Below are positions 30,001 through 35,148 of a stretch of DNA of 64,000 bases, piece by piece (positions within the stretch are counted from its first letter, which is position 1; each line of letters begins with the position of its first letter). The position numbers and the translations under genes are program-made. This DNA is from Amycolatopsis vancoresmycina (GTDB lineage Bacteria; Actinomycetota; Actinomycetes; Mycobacteriales; Pseudonocardiaceae), in assembly GCF_000716785.1 (NCBI RefSeq), contig NZ_JNYY01000001.1:186001-250000 (forward strand), written 5' to 3'. The notes beneath the pieces are model-generated. The model made no database searches and was not told where the DNA came from. It saw only the letters and a list, made by a program, of their open reading frames with translations.

Positions 30001-33000
30001 TCGGGCCGGCCGAGCGGCCCGAGGTGCTCCCGCTGTCGTTCGCGCAGCAGCGGCTGTGGTTCCTCGACCGCCTGGACGGGCCCGCCGCGACCTACAACAT
30101 CCCGTGGGCGTGGGAACTCACCGGCCCGGTCGACGCCGGCGCGCTGCAAGCCGCCCTCGCGGACGTCGTGGCGCGCCACGAGATCCTCCGGACGCTGCTG
30201 GTCGAAGTGGACGGCACGCCACGGCAGGTCGTGCTCGACCAAGCTGACCCGGTTCTGGCCACGGAGACGGCGGCCGACCTCGACGAGAGCGTCGCGGCCG
30301 CGGCGTCGTACTGCTTCAGCCTCGACGCCGAGATCCCGATCCGGGCCACCCTGGTTTCGGCCGGGCCGGAGCGGCACGTGTTCGTGCTGCTGGTGCACCA
30401 CACCGCGGGGGACGGCTGGTCGCTGCCGCCGCTGAAGCGCGACCTCGACACCGCCTACGCGGCCCGGCTCCGCGGCGAGAGTCCACAGTGGACGACGTTG
30501 CCGGTGCAGTACGCGGACTACACGCTGTGGCAGCGGGAACTGTTCGGCCGCGCCGACAACCCCGAGAGCGTGCTGGGCCGGCAGGCGGCGTTCTGGCGGG
30601 AGACCCTGGCCGGGATCCCGGACGAGCTGGCGCTCCCGGCCGACCGGCCGCGCCCCGCGCGGTCGACCGGCCGCGGCGCCGCGGTGTCGTTCACCGTGCC
30701 CGCGTCCGTCCACGAAGGACTGCGCGAGCTGGCCCACCGCAGCGGCACCAGCACGTTCATGGTCCTGCAGGCGGCGCTGGCCGCGCTGCTGACCCGGCTC
30801 GGCGCGGGCACCGACATCCCGCTGGGGACGCCGGTGGCCGGCCGCACCGACCACGCGCTGGACGACCTCGCCGGGTTCTTCGTCAACACCCTCGTCCTGC
30901 GCACCGACACCGGCGGCGACCCGGCGTTCCGCGAGCTGCTGGCCCGCGTCCGCGAGGCCGGCCTGGCCGCGTACGCCCACCAGGACCTGCCGTTCGAGCA
31001 CCTCGTCGAGCTGCTCAACCCGCCCCGGTCGCTGGCCCGGCACCCGCTGTTCCAGGTCATGCTCGCGGTCTACCACTCCGGTTCGGCCCCGGAACGGCTG
31101 CTCGGGCTGGACGCGGCCTACCGGGACACCGGGCTGCGGCAGGCGAAGTTCGACCTCTCGTTCGACCTGGTCGAGACGGCAGCCGGGATCGAAGGCGACC
31201 TCGAATACAGCCTCGACCTCTTCGACGAACCGACCGCGCGGACGCTCACCGAGCGCCTGGTGCGGGTGCTGGCGGCGGTCGTGGCGGACCCGGACCGGCC
31301 GCTGAGCCGGCTCGACGTCCTCGATCCCGGCGAGCGGCACCGGATCCTGCGCGACTGGGGTGCCGGGGCGCCGCTCACGCTGCCGGCGCCGACGGTCGTC
31401 GACCGGCTGGCCGCCCAGGTGGCGGCGACCCCGGACGCGACCGCGCTGAGCGACGCCACTTCGAGTGTCACGTTCGCGGAGTTCGCCGCGCGGACCGACC
31501 GCCTCGCGCGGTGGCTGGCCGCCCGGGGAGCGGGGCCGGAGCAGGTGGTGGCGCTGGTGCTGCCGCGTTCGGCGGCGGTCGTCGAGGCGATCTTCGGCGT
31601 GTTCAAGACGGGCGCGGCGTACCTGCCGATCGATCCGGACCAGCCCGGGGAGCGGATCTCGGCGATCCTCGCCGACGCCGGTCCCGCACTGGTGCTGAGC
31701 AGCCGTTCGCTGCCTTCGGTGGTTCCCGGCGCGTTGTACGTCGAGGACATTGTGGACAGTGATGCGGCGCTGACCCCGCCGTCGCCCGCGAACCCGGCCT
31801 ACGTGCTCTACACGTCCGGGTCCACCGGCAAGCCCAAGGGCGTGGTCGTCCCGCACTCGGGGCTGGTCAACCTGTTCCACAGCCACCGCGAGACGTTGTA
31901 CCGCCCGGCGGTCGCCGCGGCGGGCGGGCGGCGGCTGCGGGTCGGGCACGCGTGGGCGTTCTTCTTCGACGCGTCCTGGCAGCCGCAGCTGTGGCTGCTC
32001 GACGGGCACGAGGTGCACGTCGTCGACGACGACACCCGCCGCGACCCGGACCGGCTGGCGGCGGTGGTGCGCGAGCGCGAACTCGACTTCCTCGAGCTGA
32101 CGCCGTCGCACTTCGCGCAGCTGGCCGCGGCCGGGGTGATCGCGGACGGCCGGTGCGCCCTCGGCGTGGTCGGCGTCGGTGGGGAAGCCGTGTCGCAGCC
32201 GCTGTGGGAAACGCTGGCGTCGATGCCGGGCACCGAGGCGTACAACCTCTACGGCCCCACCGAGGCCACTGTGGACGCTCTGGTCGGCCGCTTCCGCGAC
32301 GCGGATCGGCCGGTCGTCGGGCGGCCGGTGCACAACACGCGGGCGTACGTGCTCGACGGCGGGCTCTCGCCGGTCCCGGCCGGGGTGCCGGGCGAGCTGT
32401 ACCTGGCCGGGGCCGGGCTCGCTCGCGGCTACCACGGGAAGCCGTCGCTCACCGCCGAGCGGTTCGTCGCCTCGCCGTTCGAGCCGGGGGAGCGGATGTA
32501 CCGCACCGGCGACCTGGTCCGGTGGCGGCCCGATGGGCAGCTCGAATACCTCGGGCGCACCGACGACCAGGTCAAGCTCCGCGGCTTCCGGATCGAGCCG
32601 GGCGAGATCGAGACGGCCCTGACCCGGCACGACGACGTCGCGCAGGCCCTGGTCGTGGTCCGGGAGGACCGCGGACTGGTCGCGTACACCACCCCGGCGA
32701 CCGCGGATCCCGCGCGGCTGCGGCAGTTCCTGGCCCGATCGCTGCCGGAGTACATGGTGCCCGCGGCGATCGTCCCGCTGGAGGCGTTCCCCGTGACGCC
32801 CAACGGGAAGCTGGACCGGGCGGCGTTGCCGGTGCCCGAGTTCTCCGCCCGCGGGCGGGCGCCCGAAACGGCCGCGGAGAAGGCCCTCTGCGAGATCTTC
32901 GCGGAGGTGCTCGACGTCGCCGTCGTCGGCGCCGACGACGACCTGTTCGCCCTCGGCGGGCATTCGATGCTGCTGGTGGTCCTGCGCAACCGGATCACCG

Positions 33001-33092
33001 AGCGGCTCGGGACCGAGCTCCCGATCGCCGAGTTCTTCCGCACCCCCACCGCGGCCGGCCTGGCCGCGCTGCTGACCCGAGACACGGAGTAG
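15087..33092 (+). CDS. Five-module siderophore non-ribosomal peptide synthetase
   Basis: One 6001-residue protein that assembles the siderophore peptide. Order: a vestigial condensation domain (residues about 12-195, only the C-terminal half, no HHxxxDG); A1 with embedded N-methyltransferase (MT about 660-900); carrier (Ser1121); C-A2-MT-carrier (Ser2498); C-A3-MT-carrier (Ser3912); C-A4-carrier (Ser4926); C-A5-carrier (Ser5960). The four full C domains have HHIAADGWS, HHIASDGWS twice and HHTAGDGWS. No epimerase and no thioesterase. MT motif I is LEIGVGSGL or LELGVGSGL. Hand-aligned specificity residues: A1 and A3 DVWILGATNK, A2 DVWHLSLVDK (serine), A4 IDTTISLGDK (beta-alanine-like), A5 DAQEGGLVDK (acidic residue at 278, as in ornithine codes). 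The GTG at 15087, with GGGAGG upstream and downstream of the iron boxes, is preferred to the ATG at 14991, which lies within an iron box. N-methyl formyl-hydroxyornithine at modules 1 and 3 is inferred. Confidence 0.95.
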   Translation: MSNGDAVQQVSRLGFWRDRLASAPKELPLPTDRPHPAEPVFARLDRPLPAAGELTLLAAFTVLLSRYAGAVDVVVGIGSLVPLRVDLGGSPGFAEVVTRVREARKEALAHEVPFGDLVAELDPEPGRGGALLVNVGFGAETDLPLDLNLTADGVRYRADVLDESTVDRMLDHLAHLLADAAERPQWPVDRLALMTAPERHEILDDWNDTDLATPPATFPELFAARVRENPDAVALVFEDEELTYAELDARANRLAHVLIGRGAGPERVVALAVPRSLEMIVAELAVLKAGAAYLPLDQDYPAERIAFMVSDARPVCVVTTSELAGRFDGDIVLLDEISWGPAPDPGVELVPANAAYVIYTSGSTGRPKGVVVSHAGVAKLVATQAERFGVGPHSRVLQFASPSFDVAFWDLCLGLLSGGRLVIVPAERRVPGPELAEYAHAHGVDFMILPPALLAEFPDDCDLPRDSVLLAGTERVSPELVRRWAPGRRMFNAYGPTEATTNSTLGLCDPQIPPGSAVPIGVPDPGTRAYVLDAHLAAVPVGVAGELYLAGSGLARGYLGRPGLTAERFVADPFGSGGRLYRTGDLVKWLPDGRLVFLGRADDQVKIRGYRIELGEIESVLAEHPRVGQSVVVAQDGQLIAYAVPVPDRDPAAEQGHVAEWHDVHEEMLAGSHGIEENFAGWNSSYDGAEIPLAEMREWHAATIDRIRALQPKRVLEIGVGSGLILSRIAPDAETYWGVDLSESAIENVRREVAAMPGLAGKVHLAARPAHDLGELPGFDTVIINSVAQYFPSAGYLAEVVKTAAGVLAPGGTIFLGDIRNLRSLRAFRTAVELHRGRADVAAVDQAIAREGELVLDPDFFPALARDLDGFGDVDLWVKRGAAHNELTRHRYDVVLRKAPRPEPAEEPVVAFADLGAVERFLAAETPDRLRVTGIPDARLAGELAAVRALDTGDAEAALAALDGRDGVDPEALHRLGEQAGYRVAVTPAPGGGELEAVFSRGEGGPAYRPVRRTGTPGSYANNPAALRETGALVTSLRAHLRDRLPQYMVPSAFVVLDKLPVLASGKLDRKALPSPERFTAGPGRAPRNPVEQLLCELFADVLGVPQAGPDDDFFALGGHSLLATRLIQRIRAAVGAEVPVRAVFDAPTPAALAGVLDGAVTGTGRRPLVRAEDRPERLPLSFAQQRLWFLHGLEGGSATYNVPLVMRLAGELDIDALRAALNDVVARHEALRAVFPVADGVPYQQVLPEGTVALAVREVSDVDTEVDALVRGVFDLGAGVPVRAELLTADPRRHVLVLVVHHIAADGWSLAPLWRDIAVAYRARLRAESPQWTPLPVQYADYTLWQRELLATEEAAQLDYWRATLDGLPDRIPLPLDRPHPPVSAYRGGFFTFAWDAGLQTGLADLARACGASPFMVVHAGLTALVARLGAGTDIPIGTPIAGRTDPALDDLVGFFVNTLVLRVDTGGDPSFRELVARVRERSLDAYAHQDVPFERLVEALNPARSLAHHPLFQTMLAWQNTPGAGVELPGLTVTEQPVGTGTAKFDLWFSFTERADGLHGQAEFNAEVFDRATVTGLLDRLEALLRQVVAAPDRRLGSLDVLTPAERAGLEKTWSGAVEEVPPVTVPELFAAQVARTPEHPALVFEDEELTYAELDAVSNRLARVLADRGAGPERVVALALPRSLHLVTAIVAVLKTGAAYLPLDPGYPADRIAFMLEDADPALVLAVADTAVPGALLLDDPATLAGVPDVPLDVVLRPENPAYVIYTSGSTGRPKGVVVPHAGIVNRLLWMQAEYGLTGDDRVLQKTPSSFDVSVWEFLWPLLTGATEVLARPDGHKDPAYLARLIRDRGITTVHFVPSMLQVFLGEPAAAECTSLRRVLCSGEALPFDAVARFGEVLAAELHNLYGPTEVSVDVTSWRTSTEDGTVLIGRPVWNTRAYVLDAALRPVPPGTPGELYLAGVQLARGYLGRAALTAERFVADPFGAPGTRMYRTGDLARFRSGGVLEFLGRGDEQVKVRGFRVEPGEIAATLSAHDDVAHAVVVAREDRPGDVRLVGYVVPADTSGSAEEESEQVGEWRELYDSMYAGDRDEFAGWNSSYTGEPIPREEMREWRDAIVTRIRSLRPKRVLELGVGSGLLLTELAPDCEAYWGTDFSAEVIASLGERVAADRVLAERVELRTGDAADLSGLPSGFFDTIVLNSVVQYFPSGTYLLDVVRTALDLLAPGGALFVGDVRDLRQVRAFHTAVAQARGGDVEQRLLREKELLVAPEFFAGLDGVAADIRVKRGRAVNELTQYRYDVVLRPGTAEPLPVATLTWGTDVSTVEEVAERRRDGLRVEGVPNGRIAGGVDPEDWYALGAVVTWSATGDGSVDVLFTSGDPAGAFRPGPEEILAYTGNPRRSRRSTALPAQLRTFAAGRLPEHMVPSAIVVLDALPVTANGKLDRRALPAPDVRAPASEREPRTPVERQLCALFADVLGLPRVGPDDSFFALGGHSLLATRLIARVRTELHAELEVRSVFETPTPAGLAGVVATARGTARPPLVATRRPEPVPLSGAQQRLWFLHHLEGPSATYNVPLVMRLEGDLDGEALRRALSDVVARHEALRTRFPQRNGVPYQEILPPEEVDLPVREVADLGAALAGLVRGSFDLERHVPVRAELLRLGAREHVFALVFHHIASDGWSMAPLWRDIATAYTARRTGDAPQWTPLPVQYADYTLWQEDLLGREDDPDSVLSAQLAYWRDTLDGLPDRIELPLDRPHPATATFRGELHPFTWDAGLHAGLAELARESGASVFMVVHAALAALLTRLGAGTDVPIGSPIAGRTDPALDDLVGFFVNTLVLRVDTGGEPTFRELLGRVRERNLDAYAHQDVPFERLVEVLNPARSLAYHPLFQVMLAGQNNARAEVTLPGLAVSEVPVNTGTSKFDLSISLTERAAGIDGVLEFNADVFDHAGADAILRRLEVLLRAAVAEPDRPVGALDLLAGDERDRVLTTWAGSLEPAGTETFPGMFARRVAEAPDAVALVFEDVELTYAEVNARANRLAHLLLSRGAGPERVVALAVPRSPGMIIAELAVLKAGAAYLPIDVDYPGDRIAYMAEDAAPVCVVTTADVEAKLPAALPRVLLDDAAVAGMSTVDPKVAIAPENAAYVIYTSGSSGRPKGVVLQHSGVAKLVATQVERFGVGPHSRVLQFASPSFDVAFWDLCLGLLSGGRLVVVPAERRVAGPALTEYAHAHGVDFMILPPALLDAMPEDCDLPRDSVLLAGTERVSPELVRRWAPGRRMFNAYGPTEATTNSTLGESDPAELADATVVPIGIPDPGTRAYVLDAGLRPVPPGVVGELYLAGSGLARGYLGRPGLTAERFVADPFGSGGRLYRTGDLVKWLPDGRLVFLGRADDQVKIRGYRIELGEIESVLAEHPAVGQSVVVARDGQLTAYAVPSAGRDGAAELEHVGEWRELHENVFTEAASGGLEENFTGWNSSYDGSEIPLDEMREWHAATIDRIRALNPKRVLEIGVGSGLILSRIAPDAEEYWGVDLSEKAIANLRRELAATPYAGKVHLAARPAHDLGELPGFDTVIVNSVAQYFPSVGYLAEVLRTAAAHVRPGGVLFLGDIRNLRSLRAFRTATELRHGRTDVAAVDQAIAREGELVLDPDFFAALGLDGFDDIDLWVKRGHAHNELTRHRYDVVLRKAPRPGPPEERVVTLAELDQALADRPARLRVTGVPDARLSGELAAVTALAAGDGGKALSSLDDRSGVDPETLHDLGERHGYRVYATLTPDEGVLEVVFTTGAPTGVYRGRPVRAPLEALGNHPAGQRDTTALVTALRAHVRDRLPQYMVPSAFVVLDRLPLLASGKLDRRALPSPDRQAATTGRAPRTPVEEVLCGLFAEVLDTASAGVDDDFFALGGHSLLATRLVARLRAVFGVELQVRSVFETPTVAGLATLLSTSDAAARPALTRADPRPEVLPLSFAQQRLWFLHRLEGPSATYNMPTAVRLTGDLDVDALRTALSDVVERHEALRTVFPEMDGEARQLVLDAVTIPLPVRTVTEATLADAVSEAAGTVFELESEIPLRAALLRLGAREHVLVLVFHHIASDGWSTAPLWRDLATAYTARCGGEAPQWTPLPVQYADYTLWQRDVLGEPVLEPQLAYWRDTLAGLPERIELPTDRPHPAEASYRGEQFAFGWDAGLHSGLIELARACGASVFMVVHAGLTAVLTRLGAGTDIPLGTSIAGRTDAALDDLVGFFVNTLVLRVDTGGDPSFRDLVARVRERSLDAYAHQDVPFERLVEALNPVRSLAHHPLFQTMLAWQNNAVADLALPGLAVAEEPVRTGTARADLTFFVGERPGHQAGIRGTAEYNSDVFDRASVEAILERLRTLLTAVVADPDTRIGAVDLLTAAEHDQLAADTPTPLPAETAAGLFAAQVARTPDALALVSGAERLTYAELDTRATVLARALLARGAGPERVVAVALPRSADLVVALLAVLKTGAAYLPLDLNHPADRIELMLADAAPHLVIAEDGLRPGVVSEKEGSNPPYHSRPATADNLTYVIFTSGSTGRPKAVAGTQRALANRLHWGRDLAQGVRLAKSALTFIDGSTELLGGLVAGDPVVLADDTTATDPIALAGFVRETGAQVLTVVPSLLDTLAEDAPAGAFDSVTTWITSGEPLSGALAGKVAARWPSAKLVNLYGCSEVAGDSLAQVCGPVAIGRPIANTRAYVLDAGLRPVPPGVRGELYLAGAGLARGYLGRPALTAERFVASPFEPGERMYRTGDLVRRRADGALDFLGRADQQIKIRGFRVEPGEVEAALTAGGSVARAAVIARENRLIAYVAPSGDPVALRASLAARLPEHLVPSAIVVLPELPVNANGKLDRAALPDPAVRASGRLARTPAEQALCALFADVLGVPAVGPDDGFFALGGHSLLATRLISRIRALLGVEVPIRAVFDAPTPARLAEALDPARDSRPALGPAERPEVLPLSFAQQRLWFLDRLDGPAATYNIPWAWELTGPVDAGALQAALADVVARHEILRTLLVEVDGTPRQVVLDQADPVLATETAADLDESVAAAASYCFSLDAEIPIRATLVSAGPERHVFVLLVHHTAGDGWSLPPLKRDLDTAYAARLRGESPQWTTLPVQYADYTLWQRELFGRADNPESVLGRQAAFWRETLAGIPDELALPADRPRPARSTGRGAAVSFTVPASVHEGLRELAHRSGTSTFMVLQAALAALLTRLGAGTDIPLGTPVAGRTDHALDDLAGFFVNTLVLRTDTGGDPAFRELLARVREAGLAAYAHQDLPFEHLVELLNPPRSLARHPLFQVMLAVYHSGSAPERLLGLDAAYRDTGLRQAKFDLSFDLVETAAGIEGDLEYSLDLFDEPTARTLTERLVRVLAAVVADPDRPLSRLDVLDPGERHRILRDWGAGAPLTLPAPTVVDRLAAQVAATPDATALSDATSSVTFAEFAARTDRLARWLAARGAGPEQVVALVLPRSAAVVEAIFGVFKTGAAYLPIDPDQPGERISAILADAGPALVLSSRSLPSVVPGALYVEDIVDSDAALTPPSPANPAYVLYTSGSTGKPKGVVVPHSGLVNLFHSHRETLYRPAVAAAGGRRLRVGHAWAFFFDASWQPQLWLLDGHEVHVVDDDTRRDPDRLAAVVRERELDFLELTPSHFAQLAAAGVIADGRCALGVVGVGGEAVSQPLWETLASMPGTEAYNLYGPTEATVDALVGRFRDADRPVVGRPVHNTRAYVLDGGLSPVPAGVPGELYLAGAGLARGYHGKPSLTAERFVASPFEPGERMYRTGDLVRWRPDGQLEYLGRTDDQVKLRGFRIEPGEIETALTRHDDVAQALVVVREDRGLVAYTTPATADPARLRQFLARSLPEYMVPAAIVPLEAFPVTPNGKLDRAALPVPEFSARGRAPETAAEKALCEIFAEVLDVAVVGADDDLFALGGHSMLLVVLRNRITERLGTELPIAEFFRTPTAAGLAALLTRDTE
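28675..28718. repeat. Palindromic repeat copy inside the NRPS coding sequence
   Basis: These 44 bases match the intergenic palindrome at 57420-57463 at 40 of 44 positions. The right arm (28698-28718) is identical; the left arm (28675-28695) has four changes that weaken the hairpin. It is read in frame as VVSEKEGSNPPYHSR, which lies between core motifs A2 and A3 of adenylation domain 4. The sibling A domains have unrelated linker sequence there. Confidence 0.85.
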
Positions 33093-33094
33093 AA

Positions 33095-33508
33095 GTGCAC
33101 CGCACCCTGATGAACGCCAAGATCCACCGCGCCACCGTCACCCAGGCCGACCTGCACTACGTCGGCTCGCTGACCATCGACGCCGACCTGATGGCCGCCG
33201 CGGACATCGTCGAGGGGGAGCAGGTCCACGTCGTCGACATCACCAACGGCGCCCGGCTGGAGACCTACGCCATCACCGGCGAGCCGGGGTCGGGCGTGAT
33301 CGGCGTCAACGGCGCGGCCGCGCACCTGGTGCACCCGGGCGACCTCGTCATCATCATCACCTACGCGCAGGTGGCCGAGGCCGAGCGCGCCGGGCACCGG
33401 CCGCGGGTGGTGCACGTGGACGGCGACAACCGGCAGGTCCACTTCGGACACGACCCGGCCGAGGCGGTGCCGGGCGCGGCGGCGCAGCTGTCCGGCCGTG
33501 GGCGCTGA
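33095..33508 (+). CDS. panD: Aspartate 1-decarboxylase proenzyme (makes beta-alanine)
   Basis: A 137-residue pyruvoyl enzyme converting L-aspartate to beta-alanine. Numbering fits the E. coli enzyme: Lys9, the Gly24-Ser25 self-cleavage site in HYVGSL, Arg54 and Tyr58. It begins with GTG two bases after the NRPS stop, with GGAG lying at the end of the NRPS gene, so it is in the NRPS operon and probably coupled to it. PanD normally feeds pantothenate synthesis, but no panB or panC is near. With a beta-alanine-like code in NRPS module 4, the likely job is local supply of beta-alanine for the siderophore. Confidence 0.94.
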   Translation: MHRTLMNAKIHRATVTQADLHYVGSLTIDADLMAAADIVEGEQVHVVDITNGARLETYAITGEPGSGVIGVNGAAAHLVHPGDLVIIITYAQVAEAERAGHRPRVVHVDGDNRQVHFGHDPAEAVPGAAAQLSGRGR

Positions 33509-33537
33509 CACAGTTGCTTTTGCCAGGCTGCCCTAAA

Positions 33538-33556
33538 TAAGGTGTGCCTATCCTAA
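33538..33556. promoter_or_regulatory. IdeR/DmdR-type iron box before the siderophore-binding protein
   Basis: TAAGGTGTGCCTATCCTAA fits 14 of 19 positions of the IdeR consensus. It lies 20 bp before the ATG at 33576, so the binding protein and MbtH genes can be transcribed apart from the NRPS operon and be repressed by iron. Confidence 0.75.
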
Positions 33557-33575
33557 AGTTCGGCGAGAGGTTGTC

Positions 33576-34601
33576 ATGTCCGTGTTCCAAGGCGCTGCCG
33601 GGCTCAGCCGGCGTGGTTTCCTGATCGGGGCGGGTGGCGCCGCCGCCGCCGCGGCCCTCACCGCGTGCGGCAGCGGCGGCGGCAAGCCCGCGGCCGGCTC
33701 CTCCGGCCCGTGGGAGTTCACCGACGACCGCGGCCAGAAGGCCTCGCGCGACCAGCGTCCGGCCCGGGTGGTGGCCTACGCCAGCTCGGCCGCCGCGCTC
33801 TGGGACTACGGCGTCCGCCCGGCCGGCGTGTTCGGCCCGCAGAAGACGGCCGACGGCGGCAAGGAGATCCAGGCCGGCAACATCGACCTGAACGCCGTCA
33901 CCTCGATCGGCAACGCCTGGGACGACTTCAGCATGGAGAAGTTCGCCGCGCTCAAGCCGGACCTGGTCGTCACCGGCCTCACCGGCACCAAGCCGACGGA
34001 CCTGTGGGTGCTCACCGGCGACCTCGGGTCGAAGGTGCAGCAGGTCGCGCCGGTCGTCGCGCTGTCGGAGTACAAGGTCACGCTGCCGAAGGTGATCGAG
34101 CGGTACTCGCAGCTGGCCGTCGCGCTGGGCGGCGACGCGAACTCGGAGCCGATGAAGAAGGCCAAGGAGGACTTCGACAAGGCGTCCGAGGGCCTGCGCG
34201 CCGCGGCGAAGGAGAAGGCGGGCCTCAAGGTCCTGGTGCTCTACGGCGACAAGGACGGCCTGTACATCGCGAAGCCGGACTTCTTCGCCGACCTCGCGTA
34301 CTACCGCGAGCTCGGCCTGGACATCGTCTCCGGTGGCGGCAGCGAGGACTACTGGGAGCAGCTGTCCTGGGAGCAGGCGGGCAAGTACCCGGCGGACCTC
34401 ATCCTGACCGACTCGCGTTCCTACGCGCTGCCGCGCGCCCAGATGACGCAGTTCCCGACCTGGAACCAGCTGCCCGCGGTCAAGGCGAACCAGCTCGGCG
34501 ACTGGTCGGCCGAGCCGCGCTTCAACCACCTGCTCGCCACGCCGGTCATCCAGAAGCTGACCGCGCTGGTGAAGGGTGCCCGCACGGACATCACCGCCTG
34601 A
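33576..34601 (+). CDS. Ferric-siderophore-binding lipoprotein of ABC importer (FepB/FhuD-like)
   Basis: A 341-residue solute-binding protein of the TroA/FepB type. The N-terminus has a twin-arginine motif SRRGFL (residues 11-16) and a lipobox LTAC (Cys31), so it is exported folded by Tat and lipid-anchored. The mature part starts with WEFTDDRGQKASRDQRPARVV, the family's opening strand region; its length suits the fold. It delivers the ferri-siderophore to the FecCDE-type importer at 12-15 kb. MbtH follows 11 bases after its stop. Confidence 0.92.
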   Translation: MSVFQGAAGLSRRGFLIGAGGAAAAAALTACGSGGGKPAAGSSGPWEFTDDRGQKASRDQRPARVVAYASSAAALWDYGVRPAGVFGPQKTADGGKEIQAGNIDLNAVTSIGNAWDDFSMEKFAALKPDLVVTGLTGTKPTDLWVLTGDLGSKVQQVAPVVALSEYKVTLPKVIERYSQLAVALGGDANSEPMKKAKEDFDKASEGLRAAAKEKAGLKVLVLYGDKDGLYIAKPDFFADLAYYRELGLDIVSGGGSEDYWEQLSWEQAGKYPADLILTDSRSYALPRAQMTQFPTWNQLPAVKANQLGDWSAEPRFNHLLATPVIQKLTALVKGARTDITA

Positions 34602-34612
34602 GGAGGCCCGCG

Positions 34613-34822
34613 ATGACCAACCCGTTCGAAGACCCGGCCGGGACGTACCTGGTCCTGGTCAACGCCGAGAACCAGCATAGCCTCTGGCCGGAGTCCGCCG
34701 AGGTCCCGGCCGGCTGGACGGTCGCCTTCGGCCCGTCCCCCCGCCAGGACTGCCTGGACCACGTGGAAGCGAACTGGACGGACATGCGTCCCCGCTCCCT
34801 GGCCGAAGCCATGGACACCTGA
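34613..34822 (+). CDS. MbtH-family NRPS accessory protein
   Basis: A 69-residue MbtH-like protein that binds adenylation domains and keeps them soluble and active. All family landmarks are there: NPFEDPAG, LVLVNAENQHSLWPE, VPAGW, FGPSPRQDCLDHV and the C-terminal NWTDMRPRSL. The ATG has a perfect AGGAGG six bases before it. It is the last gene of the plus-strand siderophore genes and is followed by a strong terminator. Confidence 0.96.
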   Translation: MTNPFEDPAGTYLVLVNAENQHSLWPESAEVPAGWTVAFGPSPRQDCLDHVEANWTDMRPRSLAEAMDT

Positions 34823-34834
34823 CCCTCCTCCAGC

Positions 34835-34873
34835 ACGACACGCCGGGAGCCCGTTCGGCTCCCGGCGTGTCGT
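34835..34873. terminator. Strong hairpin terminator after the siderophore genes
   Basis: ACGACACGCCGGGAGCC (34835-34851) pairs perfectly over 17 bp with 34857-34873 around the loop CGTTC, 12 bases after the MbtH stop. The right arm merges into the first unit of the 21-bp repeat array. Confidence 0.8.
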
Positions 34874-35148
34874 CCCTCCAGGTACGCGTGTCGTCCCTCC
34901 AGGAACGCAAGTCGTCCCTCCAGGTACGCGAACCGACCCTCCCGGCACGCGAGATGCCCCTCCAGACACGCGAGATGCCTCTCCAATCACGCGAGATGCC
35001 GCTGCAATCACGCGAGTTCCGCCTTCGATCACGCGAGTTCCGCGTCTGATCACGCGAGTCCCGCGTAGCGGAATGGACGACTCGCGTACCCAGACGGACG
35101 ACTCGCGTACCTGGATGGACGACTCGCGTACCTGGAGGGTCGGCTCGG
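34868..35148. repeat. 21-bp tandem repeat array between convergent genes
   Basis: About 13 units of exactly 21 bp fill the gap between MbtH and the ABC transporter. The first part reads TCGTCCCTCCAGGTACGCG and drifts through ACGCGAGATGCCCCTCCAGA to ACGCGAGTTCCGCCTTCGAT. From about 35070 the orientation flips (GGACGACTCGCGTACCTGG, three near-identical units), so the array is an inverted pair of tandem tracts joined near 35060-35075. Because 21 is divisible by three, several frames stay open and give heptapeptide-repeat ORFs; I do not call these genes. No flanking integrase or cas gene. Function unknown. Confidence 0.88.

Noticed and set aside
19935..33000. Very long open frames on the minus strand opposite the NRPS (including one of 2925 codons)
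   Set aside because: They mirror the NRPS codon by codon, are Arg/Gly/Val/Asp-rich, show no domains and follow from strong GC3 bias on the coding strand.
34868..35148. CRISPR array
   Set aside because: Units are contiguous 21-mers with no unique spacers and there are no cas genes; the same holds for the array at 2128-2650.
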